DNA of 64,000 nucleotides, taken from Amycolatopsis arida. Its GTDB lineage: Bacteria; Actinomycetota; Actinomycetes; Mycobacteriales; Pseudonocardiaceae. Below, piece by piece: positions 44,110 through 53,044 of this stretch. The first letter of the stretch is position 1. Each line of letters opens with the position of its first letter. The stretch is from positions 1 to 64,000 of the forward strand of contig NZ_FOWW01000009.1 in the NCBI RefSeq assembly GCF_900115565.1. Reading direction: 5' to 3'. The translations under genes were made by a program, and so were the position numbers. Under the pieces are notes generated by a model that saw nothing but the letters and a program-made list of their open reading frames with translations, made no database searches and had not been told where the DNA came from.

Positions 44110-45423
44110 TGTCCGGGTTGCTCGGCGTGCTGTACACGGTCGTGGGGTGCGCGTTCGTGGTGGCGACCGGGTGGCGGTTACGGGACGCGGCCCGGGAGCC
44201 GTGGCGGCTGGACCTGTGGGCGATGTGCGTGGCCCTGTTCTGCGCCGGCGTCGGGTTCCTGGCCGCGACGCCACCGATGTACCTGGCGATCGGTCGGTGG
44301 ACCGGCGCGGCGAACGTCGCGACGTTGATCGTCTACGGGGCGATCACCACCTGCTGCATGGCGATGTGGGCGTGGACGGTGAGCATCGTGCTCCCGCACA
44401 GCGAGTTGGCCTCGGCAGAGGCGCGGCGCGTAGAGGTGCGTGCGGTGCGCGGTGCTGGTCACCGTGGTGGTGTTGGCCGTGCTGGCCGGCCTGTTCATCC
44501 GAGCGCCGGTGCACGACGTGGCACACCCGATTGATTTCGACTTCACCTACGCCCGGCACCCGGTGGTGGTGGCTTTTCTCGCGGTCTACCTGGCGACCTA
44601 CAGTGCGAGCCTGGTGCGGGTCGCGCTGCTGTGCCGACAGGCCTGGCCCGCGATCAGCAGGGTGCGGTGGGTGCGGCGGGGGGATCCGCGCGCTGGGGCT
44701 CGGCGCGGTGATCGCCTTGGGCTACTCGGCGGGCAAGGCGGTCGCGGTGGCGTCGGCCTGGATCGGCCTTGCCGAGGGGCCGACCTACGTGCTGAACGTG
44801 CTGGTGGCGCCGCTGTTCGCGTCGCTGGGGGCGCGCTGATGATGATCGGGTTCGCGATGTCGGCCGCGCCCGCTGCCATGGACGCGGCGCTGTACGCCTA
44901 CGCCGGCATCCGGTTGCGGCCGCTGTGGTCAGCGCTGCGGCCGTTGGCGCCGGAGGTGGCTCTTCCGTCGCTTTCGCTCGGAGCCTCCTCCTCGGGTCGG
45001 GGAGTGTGTGGTCAGCGGGGTGGCGGTGGGGCTCGGCGCGCCCGGGATGCGGTTGCGGTCCGCCGCCGCGCGTATCGCCAGGTGATCGAGATCCTCGATT
45101 GGTGCCGCTACCTGCAGCCTTACCTTGACCCCCGAATGGAGCAGATCGCCGAGGAGCATGCCGACGCCGTTGGCTTGACGGGGGAGCGACGGGACGCCGC
45201 GGTTGATGCTGCTCGCATCGCCAGCGCGCTCGACACGGCGAAGGCTGCTCCGTACCCCGTCGCCGTGAGCGCGGCGGATTCCCCACCACTCCCGAGGCGG
45301 GATCCCGGACCGAGCCGCGGGGCACAGGTGCGGATGCTGGTCGCGATCGCCCGCGCCTTCACCCGGTCGCCGGTGGTACTTCGCACTCGACAGGACTACC
45401 GCGCCTCCCTCGACCGGCCTTGA
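44109..45423 (+). pseudogene. MAB_1171c-family membrane protein, frameshifted (locus B)
   Basis: Coding sense begins at ATG 44109 with helices typical of the family, moves to another frame near 44440 (CAVLVTVVVLAVLAGLFIRA), a third near 44685 (LGLGAVIALGYSAGKAVAV), and back near 44835 (MMIGFAMSAAPAAM, later RAYRQVIEILDWCRYLQPYL). A further shift near 45010 is likely. The order of segments equals that of the intact homologue at 35126. Either decay or a cluster of sequence errors. Confidence 0.6.
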
Positions 45424-45495
45424 CCACAGGAACCGGGTGCAACCAGGTTGCTCGCAGCTTCCTTCGAGCGCACGGGCTCTGTCATCCTAGGACGT

Positions 45496-45518
45496 GCGAG
45501 GTGAGTTGACCGCGGAGC
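45496..45518 (+). repeat. Direct repeat, right copy (locus B border)
   Basis: GCGAGGTGAGTTGACCGCGG then AGC; see the left copy at 42927-42948. Confidence 0.5.
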
Positions 45519-45633
45519 GGGAGCCTCGTCGGGGCTGGCCGGCATCCCTCCCCCCTTGGTGCCGCCGCTCCGGTGCCGCTGGCGGAGCCATTCCCCCCGC
45601 TCCGCCAGCGGCACGCTCTCCATCGCGTCTACG

Positions 45634-45860
45634 TCAGCGAGCGACGAGGAGGCCGACGGCGACAGCGCCGGGCCCGGTGGCGACCTCGATCGGTGGGACG
45701 CCGGTAGGGGTGTCGTCCGCGGTGGTGCTGGTGTCGAGGAGGTCCCCGAGCCGGGCGGCCGTCGGGGTCCAGCGAATCGAGCCCGGAGAGGTCCAGGACA
45801 ACGCCGCCCAGGGTGGCGCGGCCGCTGGTCGATCAGGTCGGCCAGCCGCGGCGCCGGCCA
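45634..45860 (-). pseudogene. STAS-domain-like relic
   Basis: Minus-strand pieces in different frames read LADLIDQ, GVVLDLSGLDSLDPDGRPA and GDLLDTSTTADD...VATGPGAVAVGLLVAR. The order and the DLSGLDSLD core suggest a STAS (anti-sigma antagonist-like) protein broken by at least two frameshifts. The rest of 45424-46073 shows nothing I can name. Confidence 0.35.
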
Positions 45861-46073
45861 TGGGGCGGCAGGAACGGCAGATCCGGACGTGTCCCGCCGG
45901 CCGTCGAGTCGAGGGCGCTGGGATCAGCGGCGAAGCACCGGGAGATCTCACCGATTCTGGGTCGAGCGGGGAATGAACCCCTAAATCGGCGATATGTCCC
46001 GATCGGGAAATAATCATGCGCCGAACGTTAGCAGTCGCCGGCTGGTCAAATTCTGTTGTGGTCGGGGGCAGGG

Positions 46074-46538
46074 ATGTGTGAGGATGAAGCGGTGATCGTC
46101 GATGAACGGCTCGTGGATGCCGCCGTTCGCCTGCTGAACCGAAGGTGGCCGGCCGCTGGTTGGGCCGTCACGTCCGCGATGTATCTTGACGATGGCCAGG
46201 TCATCACCAGCGTTGGTCTCGACAACCTCAACGCTGGGGCGGTGTTGTGTGCCGAGGTCGGAGCGTTGTGCCAGGCTTACACGCTGAATCGGCAGGTCGC
46301 CGCCTCGGTGTGTGTTTGCCGGGACGGTGACCGTGGTTCGATCGTGGTGCTGGCACCCTGCGGTATTTGCCAGGAACGCCTCGCCCTGTGGGGTCCTGAT
46401 GTTCAGGTTGCGGTCCCTACCGATGGTCAACCCGGCGGTTGGATGTCGCTTCGGCTGGCCGACCTGCACCCGTATTACTGGGGAAGCCACTTCGCAACTG
46501 ACGGCGGGTGGCCGTCCAGCGACCGACACCGTTCTTGA
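46074..46538 (+). CDS. Cytidine deaminase-family protein
   Basis: A 154-aa zinc-dependent deaminase of the tetrameric CDA/blasticidin-S-deaminase type. CAE (C59, E61 in AVLCAEVGALCQA) and PCGIC (C96, C99) supply the three cysteine zinc ligands and the proton-shuttle glutamate. The C-terminal ~20 residues run past the fold. ATG 46074 sits next to GGGGCAGGG; GTG 46092 is an alternative. Whether the substrate is cytidine or a nucleoside antibiotic cannot be told. Confidence 0.82.
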   Translation: MCEDEAVIVDERLVDAAVRLLNRRWPAAGWAVTSAMYLDDGQVITSVGLDNLNAGAVLCAEVGALCQAYTLNRQVAASVCVCRDGDRGSIVVLAPCGICQERLALWGPDVQVAVPTDGQPGGWMSLRLADLHPYYWGSHFATDGGWPSSDRHRS

Positions 46539-46606
46539 TCGTCCGCTGCACACGACTCCGCCGCGTGGCGGGCACAACGTTCCGACGCATTGATCTGTCG
46601 TGTGCG

Positions 46607-46825
46607 GCTCCTGGTGTGGGCCAGGGAGCAGGCCAGCAGCACTCGGTCGACGGCGCGAACACCACATCCGCCTTGGACCTGGGCCGGCAACACGTCCGCC
46701 GGGTCGACGTACGACACGACCGCCTGCTGGATCGCGGTGACACTCGGCCGCTGGCCCGGAGAGCAGTCCAGCGCGCGCAGCGAGGACTTGTCGGCGGCAC
46801 GTCCGGACGTGTCGATGCGACCCAT
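46607..46825 (-). pseudogene. AbrB-like small protein, internally deleted
   Basis: From ATG 46825 the minus strand encodes MGRIDTSGRAADKSSLRAL, then CSPGQRPSVTAIQQAVVSYV and, after a gap, CGVRAVDRVLLAC. Actinobacterial AbrB/SpoVT-like proteins have the same order with a ~20-residue segment between. That segment is missing here, so the gene is probably defective. The remainder of 46826-47106 shows no gene. Confidence 0.4.
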
Positions 46826-47106
46826 CCCGTACTGCGGCCTGCCGCACTCGATCAACGTGGCCAGGCGGGTGGACCCGACGTGGCCGGCCTCGGACGTTGG
46901 GGCAACGCGCCGCGGACGGTGTGGGCAGGGGTGGGACGGTAGTCAACGCGTTCGCCAACACGTTCGGTGACCGCTGGTCGCCGTAGACGGGGTTTGGGAT
47001 GGGTGATGGCCAGCTGTTGCGGGTCAAGACGTTTGTTGGCGTTTGGGTGCAGCGGCGGGGGCAGTGTCGTATGCCAAGTAGCCGGCTCGGACTGAGAGTC
47101 GAGGGC

Positions 47107-47550
47107 CTACCCGTTGGATTCCAGAGTCAGCTGTCCGGGTCCGAGCGTGTCTCCGCATGCTGCGCAGTGCACCTCGGCCACGAACTCATGCCCACATGAG
47201 TGGTCGAATCGCACGGGGTCTTGGCCTTTTCTGAGGTGCTCGTGGCCCCATCGCTTGAGTGTGAGCAGCACCGGTGACAGCGCCCGGCCCACGTCGGTGA
47301 GTCGGTACTCGTAGCGCGCCGGTCGCTGGCTGTACTGCTCGCGGGCGATCACGCCGTGTTCGACCAGTTTCCGCAGTCTCGCGGTGAGGATGTCGCGCGG
47401 GGCGCCGGTGTTGCGCGCGATCTCGGTGAACCGCCGCTGCGCGTAGAAGAGCTCACGCACGACGAGCAGACTCCACCGATCGCCGACGACCTCCAGTGCG
47501 TCGGCGATCGTGCAGTCCCTGGGGGTCTTCGCTGCGGGTGCTGTCGGCAT
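47107..47550 (-). CDS. HxlR-family regulator
   Basis: A 147-aa winged-helix HxlR regulator (CTIADALEVVGDRWSLLVVR, recognition helix DILTARLRKLVEHGVI, wing RYEYRLTDVG). C-terminal cysteines (HSCGHEF and CAACGDTL) could bind metal or sense thiol stress. It is divergent from an MFS pump with a large inverted repeat between the genes. Confidence 0.9.
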   Translation of the reverse strand: MPTAPAAKTPRDCTIADALEVVGDRWSLLVVRELFYAQRRFTEIARNTGAPRDILTARLRKLVEHGVIAREQYSQRPARYEYRLTDVGRALSPVLLTLKRWGHEHLRKGQDPVRFDHSCGHEFVAEVHCAACGDTLGPGQLTLESNG

Positions 47551-47568
47551 GCTCCCATCATCCCCCTA

Positions 47569-47628
47569 GTGGGTTGCGTTTTCAAACCGACTGTGCAAGG
47601 CTGTCGACAGTTTGAAAAACCAACTCAC
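47569..47628. promoter_or_regulatory. HxlR-type operator between hxlR and the MFS gene
   Basis: GTGGGTTGCGTTTTCAAAC (47569-47587) is inverted at 47610-47628 (GTTTGAAAAACCAACTCAC); 16 of 19 positions pair, with TTTTCAAAC exact. It covers the whole divergent promoter. Confidence 0.65.
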
Positions 47629-47641
47629 TCCGGAGGAGTTC

Positions 47642-49069
47642 GTGTCGCAGGGATCGACCGCCGATGAGCACCCGTGTACCAGTCCGAGCAGAGAGGTCTC
47701 ACCCGAGGCCGCCACCAAGACCACAGCACTGCTGTGCGTGGCCGCGTTCATGACGATGCTGGACCTGTTCATCGTGAACGTGGCGTTCGAATCGATCGGC
47801 GAGACCTACCCGGGATCCTCCTTGGCCGGACTGAGCTGGGTCCTCAACGCCTACATCGTCGTATACGCCGCCTGTCTCATCCCGGCGGGCAACCTGTCCG
47901 ACCGGTACGGCCGGAAACAAGGATTCCTTGTCGGGCTGGGGTTGTTCACGATCGCCAGCCTTGGATGTGCGGCAGCTCCCATGTTGGCGTTCCTGATCGC
48001 CTTCCGGGTCGTCCAGGCGGCTGGTGCGGCGGTGCTGACCCCGGCAAGTCTCGGGCTGATCCTCAGCGTGCTCCCCGAGGCGCGTCGTGCCGGCGCTGTC
48101 AGAGTCTGGGCCATTAGCTCCTCGTTCGCGGGCGCGCTCGGTCCGGTCATCGGAGGTCTGCTGGCCGAGACCTCGTGGCGGTGGGCGTTCCTGATCAACC
48201 TGCCTATCGGTTTGATCGCGCTTGTGGTGGCCGCACGCCTGCTCCCCAAGGGCGCGCCGGCTTCGCGTACGCGTGTTCCTGACCCGGTGGGCGCGGTCGC
48301 GGTCGCGGTCGCGGTCGGCGCGCTGTCACTGGGCCTGGTGAGGGTCGAGGACTGGGGATGGGGCTCGGCGCGGATGCTGCTGACCGCCGGCGTCACCGTG
48401 GTGGTCTTGACGCTGCTGGCCTACCGCGTCCGGACGCACCCGGTGCCGATCATGTCACCGCGGCTGTTCCGCGTGCCCAGCTTCACCGTCGCCAACATCA
48501 CGATCCTGATCTTCACCAGCGCCTTCAGTGCCGTCTTCCTGAGCGTGTCACTGTGGCTGGAGACAGCAGCCGACTATGGCCCGCTACAGGCCGGGCTAGC
48601 CCTGGTCCCCGGCCCGTTGGCCGTGCCGCTCTTCGCGGCCCTCACCCAGCGCTGGGCCGCAAGCGTGCCGTCCAGGTTCGTCGTCTCCGCAGGCCTCGCG
48701 ATCTTCGGACTCGGCTCGCTGCTCCTAGCAACCCAGGGCGGAGCGCACTACGCCACCGACATCCTCCCCGGTTGGATCATCATCGGCGTGGGGATCGGGA
48801 TCGCCATGCCCACCCTCATCGGCACCGCCACCGCCGACCTCGCCCAAGCGGACACCGCCACGGCCAGCGCGGTGGTCAACACCGCCCGCCAAGCAGGCTA
48901 TGCCCTGGGAGTCGCCGGGCTCGTGGCGATCCTGGGCAGCCAGGCCACCCTGCACACCGGTGACACCTTCCAAGACGGCTGGATCTTCGTCACCGCACTG
49001 GTGCTCATCAGCGCGGTGACCGCACTCCGGATCCGGCAGCACAAAAGCCGCCACGCCGAGGACGAGTGA
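47642..49069 (+). CDS. MFS drug transporter, DHA2 (14-helix) type
   Basis: A 475-aa EmrB/QacA-type proton antiporter. Motif A is GNLSDRYGRKQGFLVG; helix 1 has MLDLFIVNVAFESI, the DHA2 D-x-x-I/V-V-N-V motif. GTG 47642 follows GGAGGAG; an in-frame TTG at 47612 is less likely because it lies in the operator. It is the target of the divergent HxlR protein and is followed after 7 bp by an SGNH hydrolase. Confidence 0.9.
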   Translation: MSQGSTADEHPCTSPSREVSPEAATKTTALLCVAAFMTMLDLFIVNVAFESIGETYPGSSLAGLSWVLNAYIVVYAACLIPAGNLSDRYGRKQGFLVGLGLFTIASLGCAAAPMLAFLIAFRVVQAAGAAVLTPASLGLILSVLPEARRAGAVRVWAISSSFAGALGPVIGGLLAETSWRWAFLINLPIGLIALVVAARLLPKGAPASRTRVPDPVGAVAVAVAVGALSLGLVRVEDWGWGSARMLLTAGVTVVVLTLLAYRVRTHPVPIMSPRLFRVPSFTVANITILIFTSAFSAVFLSVSLWLETAADYGPLQAGLALVPGPLAVPLFAALTQRWAASVPSRFVVSAGLAIFGLGSLLLATQGGAHYATDILPGWIIIGVGIGIAMPTLIGTATADLAQADTATASAVVNTARQAGYALGVAGLVAILGSQATLHTGDTFQDGWIFVTALVLISAVTALRIRQHKSRHAEDE

Positions 49070-49076
49070 GGAAACG

Positions 49077-49766
49077 ATGACAACAGAGCCACAACTGTTG
49101 ACCGAAGACACGGACCCCGACGTTCTCTCGCCAGAGGAAGGCGCGAGAATCCTCGCGGGCGCCCCATGGCGGCGATTCGGCGTCTTCGGCGACAGCCTCT
49201 CGCTCGGCGTCGGGGACGCGACGCCGGGCTACGAAAACCTCGGATGGCCGGCTCGGGTGGAGCGCGTGCTACGGCGGGTCCATCCCGACCTCGCCTACCT
49301 CAACACGGCAAGGGTCGGCGTGACCACCGCGCAGGCACTCCAAGAGCAGGCGAAGCGGATCGAGGAGTTCGGCCCGGATCTTCTGCACCTCAACAGCGGC
49401 GCGAACGACATCATGCGGCGAAAGCCCGACTGGGGCCGGATCGAGGACAACCTCCGCGCGATGTACGAATGGGCAACCAGGACGGGCGCTCAGTTGAGCG
49501 TATTCACACTCGGTCGCGCCTTCGTGATCCCCGCCGTCCCCGGCTTCAGCGACCGCGTCACCCGCCTCAACAACATCACGCGCACGCTGGCGGCAGAGTA
49601 TGACGCCGCCGTCGCCGACTGCTGGGATCACTCACTCAACGACCGGCCGAACCTGCTCAGCGAGGACCGGATCCACTTCGCCACGACGGGACAGGCGATC
49701 ATCGCGAGCGTGCTGACAGAGACGCTCGGAGCGCGCCTAGGCGAACTCGGATACAAGCCCAGGTGA
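49077..49766 (+). CDS. SGNH/GDSL hydrolase
   Basis: A 229-aa cytoplasmic SGNH esterase. Block I is FGDSLSLGVGD with the catalytic serine; block III GAND in LNSGANDIM; block V EDRIHFATTGQ has the Asp and His. The start follows GAGGAAACG. Seven bp separate it from the MFS gene, so it may de-esterify the exported compound. Confidence 0.9.
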   Translation: MTTEPQLLTEDTDPDVLSPEEGARILAGAPWRRFGVFGDSLSLGVGDATPGYENLGWPARVERVLRRVHPDLAYLNTARVGVTTAQALQEQAKRIEEFGPDLLHLNSGANDIMRRKPDWGRIEDNLRAMYEWATRTGAQLSVFTLGRAFVIPAVPGFSDRVTRLNNITRTLAAEYDAAVADCWDHSLNDRPNLLSEDRIHFATTGQAIIASVLTETLGARLGELGYKPR

Positions 49767-49898
49767 CCAGTTTGCGCGGCGATCACCAACTGCCGCCACA
49801 CCGCCTCCCGCGCGGGTCCGGTGGTCGCCCGATCCAGTAGCACGTCGCGCAGCTCGACCAAGGGCACGCGCCGGCGCGGCAGCCCGCGTCCGATACGT

Positions 49899-50290
49899 GC
49901 GGACCATCACGATCGCCTACGACATGCCACACCTGCGCAGTGCTTGGAAGGGCAGACTGCTCGCGTTCGGCCGCTATCCCGGCACCCTCGCCGTCGGCGC
50001 CGTCCTCCTCCCGGTGCCCGTACTCGGCCCGACCTGCTGGTCGATCTGGCCCGGCCGGCTCCCGCACCCAGGCCACGTCCGTCCTGATCGAACTGGCCTA
50101 CTGGCCGGCGGTCGCGGTGGCCTCGTGCTGGCGCTCGCGAGCCTCTACCACCTCAGCGTGCCGGTGCGCAGTCCGTGGCGCCGGGATCTGCCCGGGGCCG
50201 CGGCTCGCCGTGCTGCTCGGCGCGGAGCTCAACGCCGAGATCGACAAGATGTGGCCCGACCACGTCCACTGCCGAAGGCCGACGGCGTCT
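49899..50290 (+). pseudogene. YihY/BrkB family membrane protein relic
   Basis: Fragments in two frames read TIAYDMPHLRSAWKGRLLAF, VGAVLLPVPVLGP, LAYWPAVAVAS, LYHLSVPVRSPWRRDLPGA, and LAVLLGAELNAEIDKMWPD. These follow the order of YihY/UPF0761 proteins (RP-LRS-WK, LYH-SVPVRSPWRRDLPGA, LLGAELNAE) with deletions and no N terminus. A relic adjacent to the PspAB operon end. Confidence 0.55.
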
Positions 50291-50367
50291 CCGCCATGGT
50301 GGACCCTCCGGCGCGTGACCGAGCACGCGAGGGATCGCCCACACGCCGACGGGTACGAGGGACCGTG

Positions 50368-50967
50368 TCAGGTCTCGGCGGTGACGGCACCACCGTCCAG
50401 CGGGAGTCCCCACAGAGGAAACCATCGGCCCAGGTCCGGTTCGACGGGCAGCTCGCCGTCCACGGAGCTGCGCAGCCGCAGCTCCACCTCGTTGTCCCGG
50501 CGCTGGCCAGCGCGGGGTGCGAACGGGTAGAAGGTGCCCCGCTTGTACAGGTATACGAGGTGGCACGCCGATCCGTCGTTCTCGGCGACGAACCCGAACA
50601 CCGAGCACAGCAACTGGGAGCCGAAGCCCTGTTCGGTCAGGCCGGCGTTGACCAGGTGCACCGTGGTGACGAGGTCTTCCAGGTCCGGATCGTCCAGCAC
50701 GATCCAGCGGTAGCCGTACTCGTCGTCGACGGTTCGCAGGTCGGTGCCCGATGCCTTGCCGCTGTAGCGGGCGAGTTCCATCAGCTCCTGACTGGTTGTG
50801 GCGAAGGCCTGCGCCGATGCGGGTTTGAACGCCACCGCGGCCTGGCCGGAGGGTCGCAGGCCGACGGCGGCCTGCATGGTGACGGCCGCGCCGGTCACGG
50901 CGAAGAGTGCGCCCAGGTCGGGCTGCTTCGGCTTGGTGCGCCCGAGCAGCGCGTCGAGGAACTTCAT
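50368..50967 (-). CDS. pspAB: PspA-associated protein PspAB
   Basis: A 199-aa soluble protein matching PspAB, known only as a partner of PspA in Actinobacteria. Typical stretches are MKFLDALLGRTKPKQPDLG and GYRWIVLDDPDLEDLVT, with GRTKP, GFGSQLLC and KRGTFYPFAP. Fourth gene of the operon; it overlaps htpX by ATGA. Function is unproven. Confidence 0.88.
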   Translation of the reverse strand: MKFLDALLGRTKPKQPDLGALFAVTGAAVTMQAAVGLRPSGQAAVAFKPASAQAFATTSQELMELARYSGKASGTDLRTVDDEYGYRWIVLDDPDLEDLVTTVHLVNAGLTEQGFGSQLLCSVFGFVAENDGSACHLVYLYKRGTFYPFAPRAGQRRDNEVELRLRSSVDGELPVEPDLGRWFPLWGLPLDGGAVTAET

Positions 50968-51875
50968 GTGGCCGGCCCGCTTTCGGCTTCGATGCGCGCG
51001 AGCTGGTCCAGCCTGCGCTGCAGGGGTGGGTGGGTGGAGAACAGCGACGAGAGGCTGAACCCGTTGGCCAGCGCCGGGGTGAAGAAGAACGCGTTGAGCG
51101 GCTCGGCGGTGCGTAGGTCGCGGGTCGGGATCTTGCTCATCTCACCGCTGACCTTGACCAGGGCCGCCGCCAGGGTGGACGGCCTGCCGGTCACCGTCGC
51201 CGCCGCTCGGTCGGCCGACAGCTCGCGGTAGCGCGACAGCGCTCTCGTCAGCAGGAAGCTGACCCCGTAGACGACGGCGGAGACCAGCATGATCACCAGC
51301 ACGACCGGCGGGCCCTGCTGGTTGCCGCGCCGGCCCATGCCACCGAACAGGCCGGCGTAGAAGGCGAAACGCACCACCAGGGCGGCGGCCAGTCCCAGGA
51401 AGCTGGCGATCGTCATCACGGCGACGTCCCGGTGTGCCACATGGGAGAGCTCGTGCGCGAGCACGGCCTCCAACTCCGGCTCGTCCAGCCGCCGCAGCAT
51501 TCCCGTGGTCACACACACCACCGAGTGATCCGGGCTGCGTCCGGTGGCGAAGGCGTTGGGCATGTCGGCGTCGGCAATGGCGACCCGCGGCTTGGGCATG
51601 TCGGCCATCGCGCACAGCCGGTCGACGACCGCGTGCAGCTCCGGTGCCTGTTTTCGGCTGACCACCTTGGCGCCCATCGCGGCCAGGGCGATGCGGTCGG
51701 AGGTGAAGTACTGGACGGCGAGCAGGCCGCCGGCGAGGAGCAGGGCGACGATCGCCGAGGTGCCGAGCGCGATGATGATGGCCACGAACACCACGTAGAG
51801 CAGGCCGAGCAGGAACATCGTGACCACCATCCGCGACGCCAGGCCGCGGTCGGCCGGAAAGCGCGTGCGTGCCAT
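50964..51875 (-). CDS. htpX: Zinc metalloprotease HtpX
   Basis: A 303-aa M48 membrane protease that degrades misfolded membrane proteins. HELSHVAHRD (H141, E142, H145) is the zinc motif; helices lie at about 17-37 and 41-60 and after the active site. The C-terminal zinc ligand Glu is in RYRELSADRAA. ATG 51875 gives the normal N terminus. It lies between pspAA and pspAB, so it belongs to the envelope-stress operon. Confidence 0.92.
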   Translation of the reverse strand: MARTRFPADRGLASRMVVTMFLLGLLYVVFVAIIIALGTSAIVALLLAGGLLAVQYFTSDRIALAAMGAKVVSRKQAPELHAVVDRLCAMADMPKPRVAIADADMPNAFATGRSPDHSVVCVTTGMLRRLDEPELEAVLAHELSHVAHRDVAVMTIASFLGLAAALVVRFAFYAGLFGGMGRRGNQQGPPVVLVIMLVSAVVYGVSFLLTRALSRYRELSADRAAATVTGRPSTLAAALVKVSGEMSKIPTRDLRTAEPLNAFFFTPALANGFSLSSLFSTHPPLQRRLDQLARIEAESGPAT

Positions 51876-51879
51876 CAGC

Positions 51880-52158
51880 TCAACCTGGCACGAGGCCGTC
51901 ATCGCCGAGCAGCTCGCGGACTTCGGCCAGCGTGGAGTCCGGGCCCGGCAGGATCAGGTCCGAGCTGTCCAGCGCCGCCACGTCATGCGGCGCCGCCGCG
52001 GCACGCACCCCTGTCAGCAGCGCGCCCAGCGCGCGGGTGAACGCCTCGTCGTCGCCTGCCTCCACGGCGGCGACCAGCGCGTCATCGAGCTCGTTGAGGG
52101 TGTCCAGCGCCGAGTCCGGCACGTCGAACTGGCCCTCGCCGAGAATCCGCACGATCAC
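51880..52158 (-). CDS. pspAA: PspA-associated protein PspAA
   Basis: A 92-aa soluble acidic protein starting MIVRILGEGQFDVPDSAL, the PspAA family signature. The GTG start overlaps the pspA stop (GTGA), and htpX begins 4 bp after its stop. Function is inferred only from association with PspA. Confidence 0.9.
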   Translation of the reverse strand: MIVRILGEGQFDVPDSALDTLNELDDALVAAVEAGDDEAFTRALGALLTGVRAAAAPHDVAALDSSDLILPGPDSTLAEVRELLGDDGLVPG

Positions 52159-52901
52159 CTGTTCTCCTCCCGCTTGGGCGCCTCCAACGACGCGGGTTGC
52201 CTACCCGAGGACAGCTCGGCCTTGATCCGGGACAGCTCGGTGTCGACCGAGGCGTCGGCCGTGACGCGGTCGAGCTCGGCCTGGATCGGATCGCGCGACA
52301 CCGTGGCGTCATCGAGGGCTCCGGAGGCCAGCAACTCGTCGATCGCCCCGGCCCGCGACTGCATTTGCAGGGTCTTGTCCTCGGCGCGTTGCATCGCCAG
52401 CCCGACATCGCCCATCTCTTCCGAGATACCCGACACGGCCTCGCCGATCTTCGTCTGCGCCTCCGCGGCGGTGTAGGTCGCCTTGATCGTCTCCTTGCGG
52501 GTGCGGAAGGCGTCGACCTTCGCCTGCAGCCGCTGTGACGCCTGGGTCAGCTTGTCCTCTTCCGCTCGCAGCTGCTCGTGCTGGGTGCGCAGGCCCTCCA
52601 ACTGCGGCCTGATCGCCGACCGTCGGGACAGCGCCTCGCGCGCGAGGTCCTCCCGCCCGGCCTCGACCGCCTGCCGGGCCTGGCTCTCCAGCTTCTCCGC
52701 CTTCTGCTGCAGCTGCTGGGCCTGCAACTCCACCCGCTTACGGGAGGTGGCCACGTCGGCCACCCCGCGCTTGACGTCCCGGAGCATCTCGAGCTGCCGC
52801 TCGTAGGAGTAGTCCAGCGTCTCCCTGGGGTCCTCGGCCCGGTCGAGAGCCTTGCTCGCCTTGGCCCGAAAGACCATCGACAGCCGTTGCATCAAACCCA
52901 T
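52155..52901 (-). CDS. pspA: PspA/IM30 phage-shock protein
   Basis: A 248-aa coiled-coil ESCRT-III-like protein that binds and stabilises the inner membrane. It starts MGLMQRLSMVFRAKASKALD (amphipathic helix) and YSYERQLEML, followed by uninterrupted heptad-rich coiled coil to ~residue 200. First gene of pspA-pspAA-htpX-pspAB. ATG 52901 has GAGGAG 10 nt upstream. An 8-7-8 palindrome overlaps its probable -10 at 52953-52975. Confidence 0.94.
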   Translation of the reverse strand: MGLMQRLSMVFRAKASKALDRAEDPRETLDYSYERQLEMLRDVKRGVADVATSRKRVELQAQQLQQKAEKLESQARQAVEAGREDLAREALSRRSAIRPQLEGLRTQHEQLRAEEDKLTQASQRLQAKVDAFRTRKETIKATYTAAEAQTKIGEAVSGISEEMGDVGLAMQRAEDKTLQMQSRAGAIDELLASGALDDATVSRDPIQAELDRVTADASVDTELSRIKAELSSGRQPASLEAPKREENR

Positions 52902-52952
52902 CTCACTGCAGCTCCTCTGTGGTCGACTCGGCGGCGGCAACGACACCGAACG

Positions 52953-52975
52953 ATCTACTATACACGCTAGTAGAT
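52953..52975 (-). promoter_or_regulatory. Operator overlapping the pspA promoter
   Basis: ATCTACTA, 7 nt, TAGTAGAT: a perfect 8-bp inverted repeat. On the minus strand TATAGT inside it is a good -10 for pspA. TACTA/TAGTA arms recall PadR-type repressor sites. No PadR gene is in the window. Confidence 0.6.
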
Positions 52976-53044
52976 GCCGGGCGAAGGCCACACAATGGGC
53001 GTTCCCGTCTTGCGCGCTCAGCAAACGCGCTCTCGATTGGCGAT

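Noticed and set aside
43064-45423. Locus B as a toxin-antitoxin or prophage immunity unit
   Set aside because: No integrase, phage structural gene or toxin fold is near; the MAB_1171c membrane protein is not known from such units.
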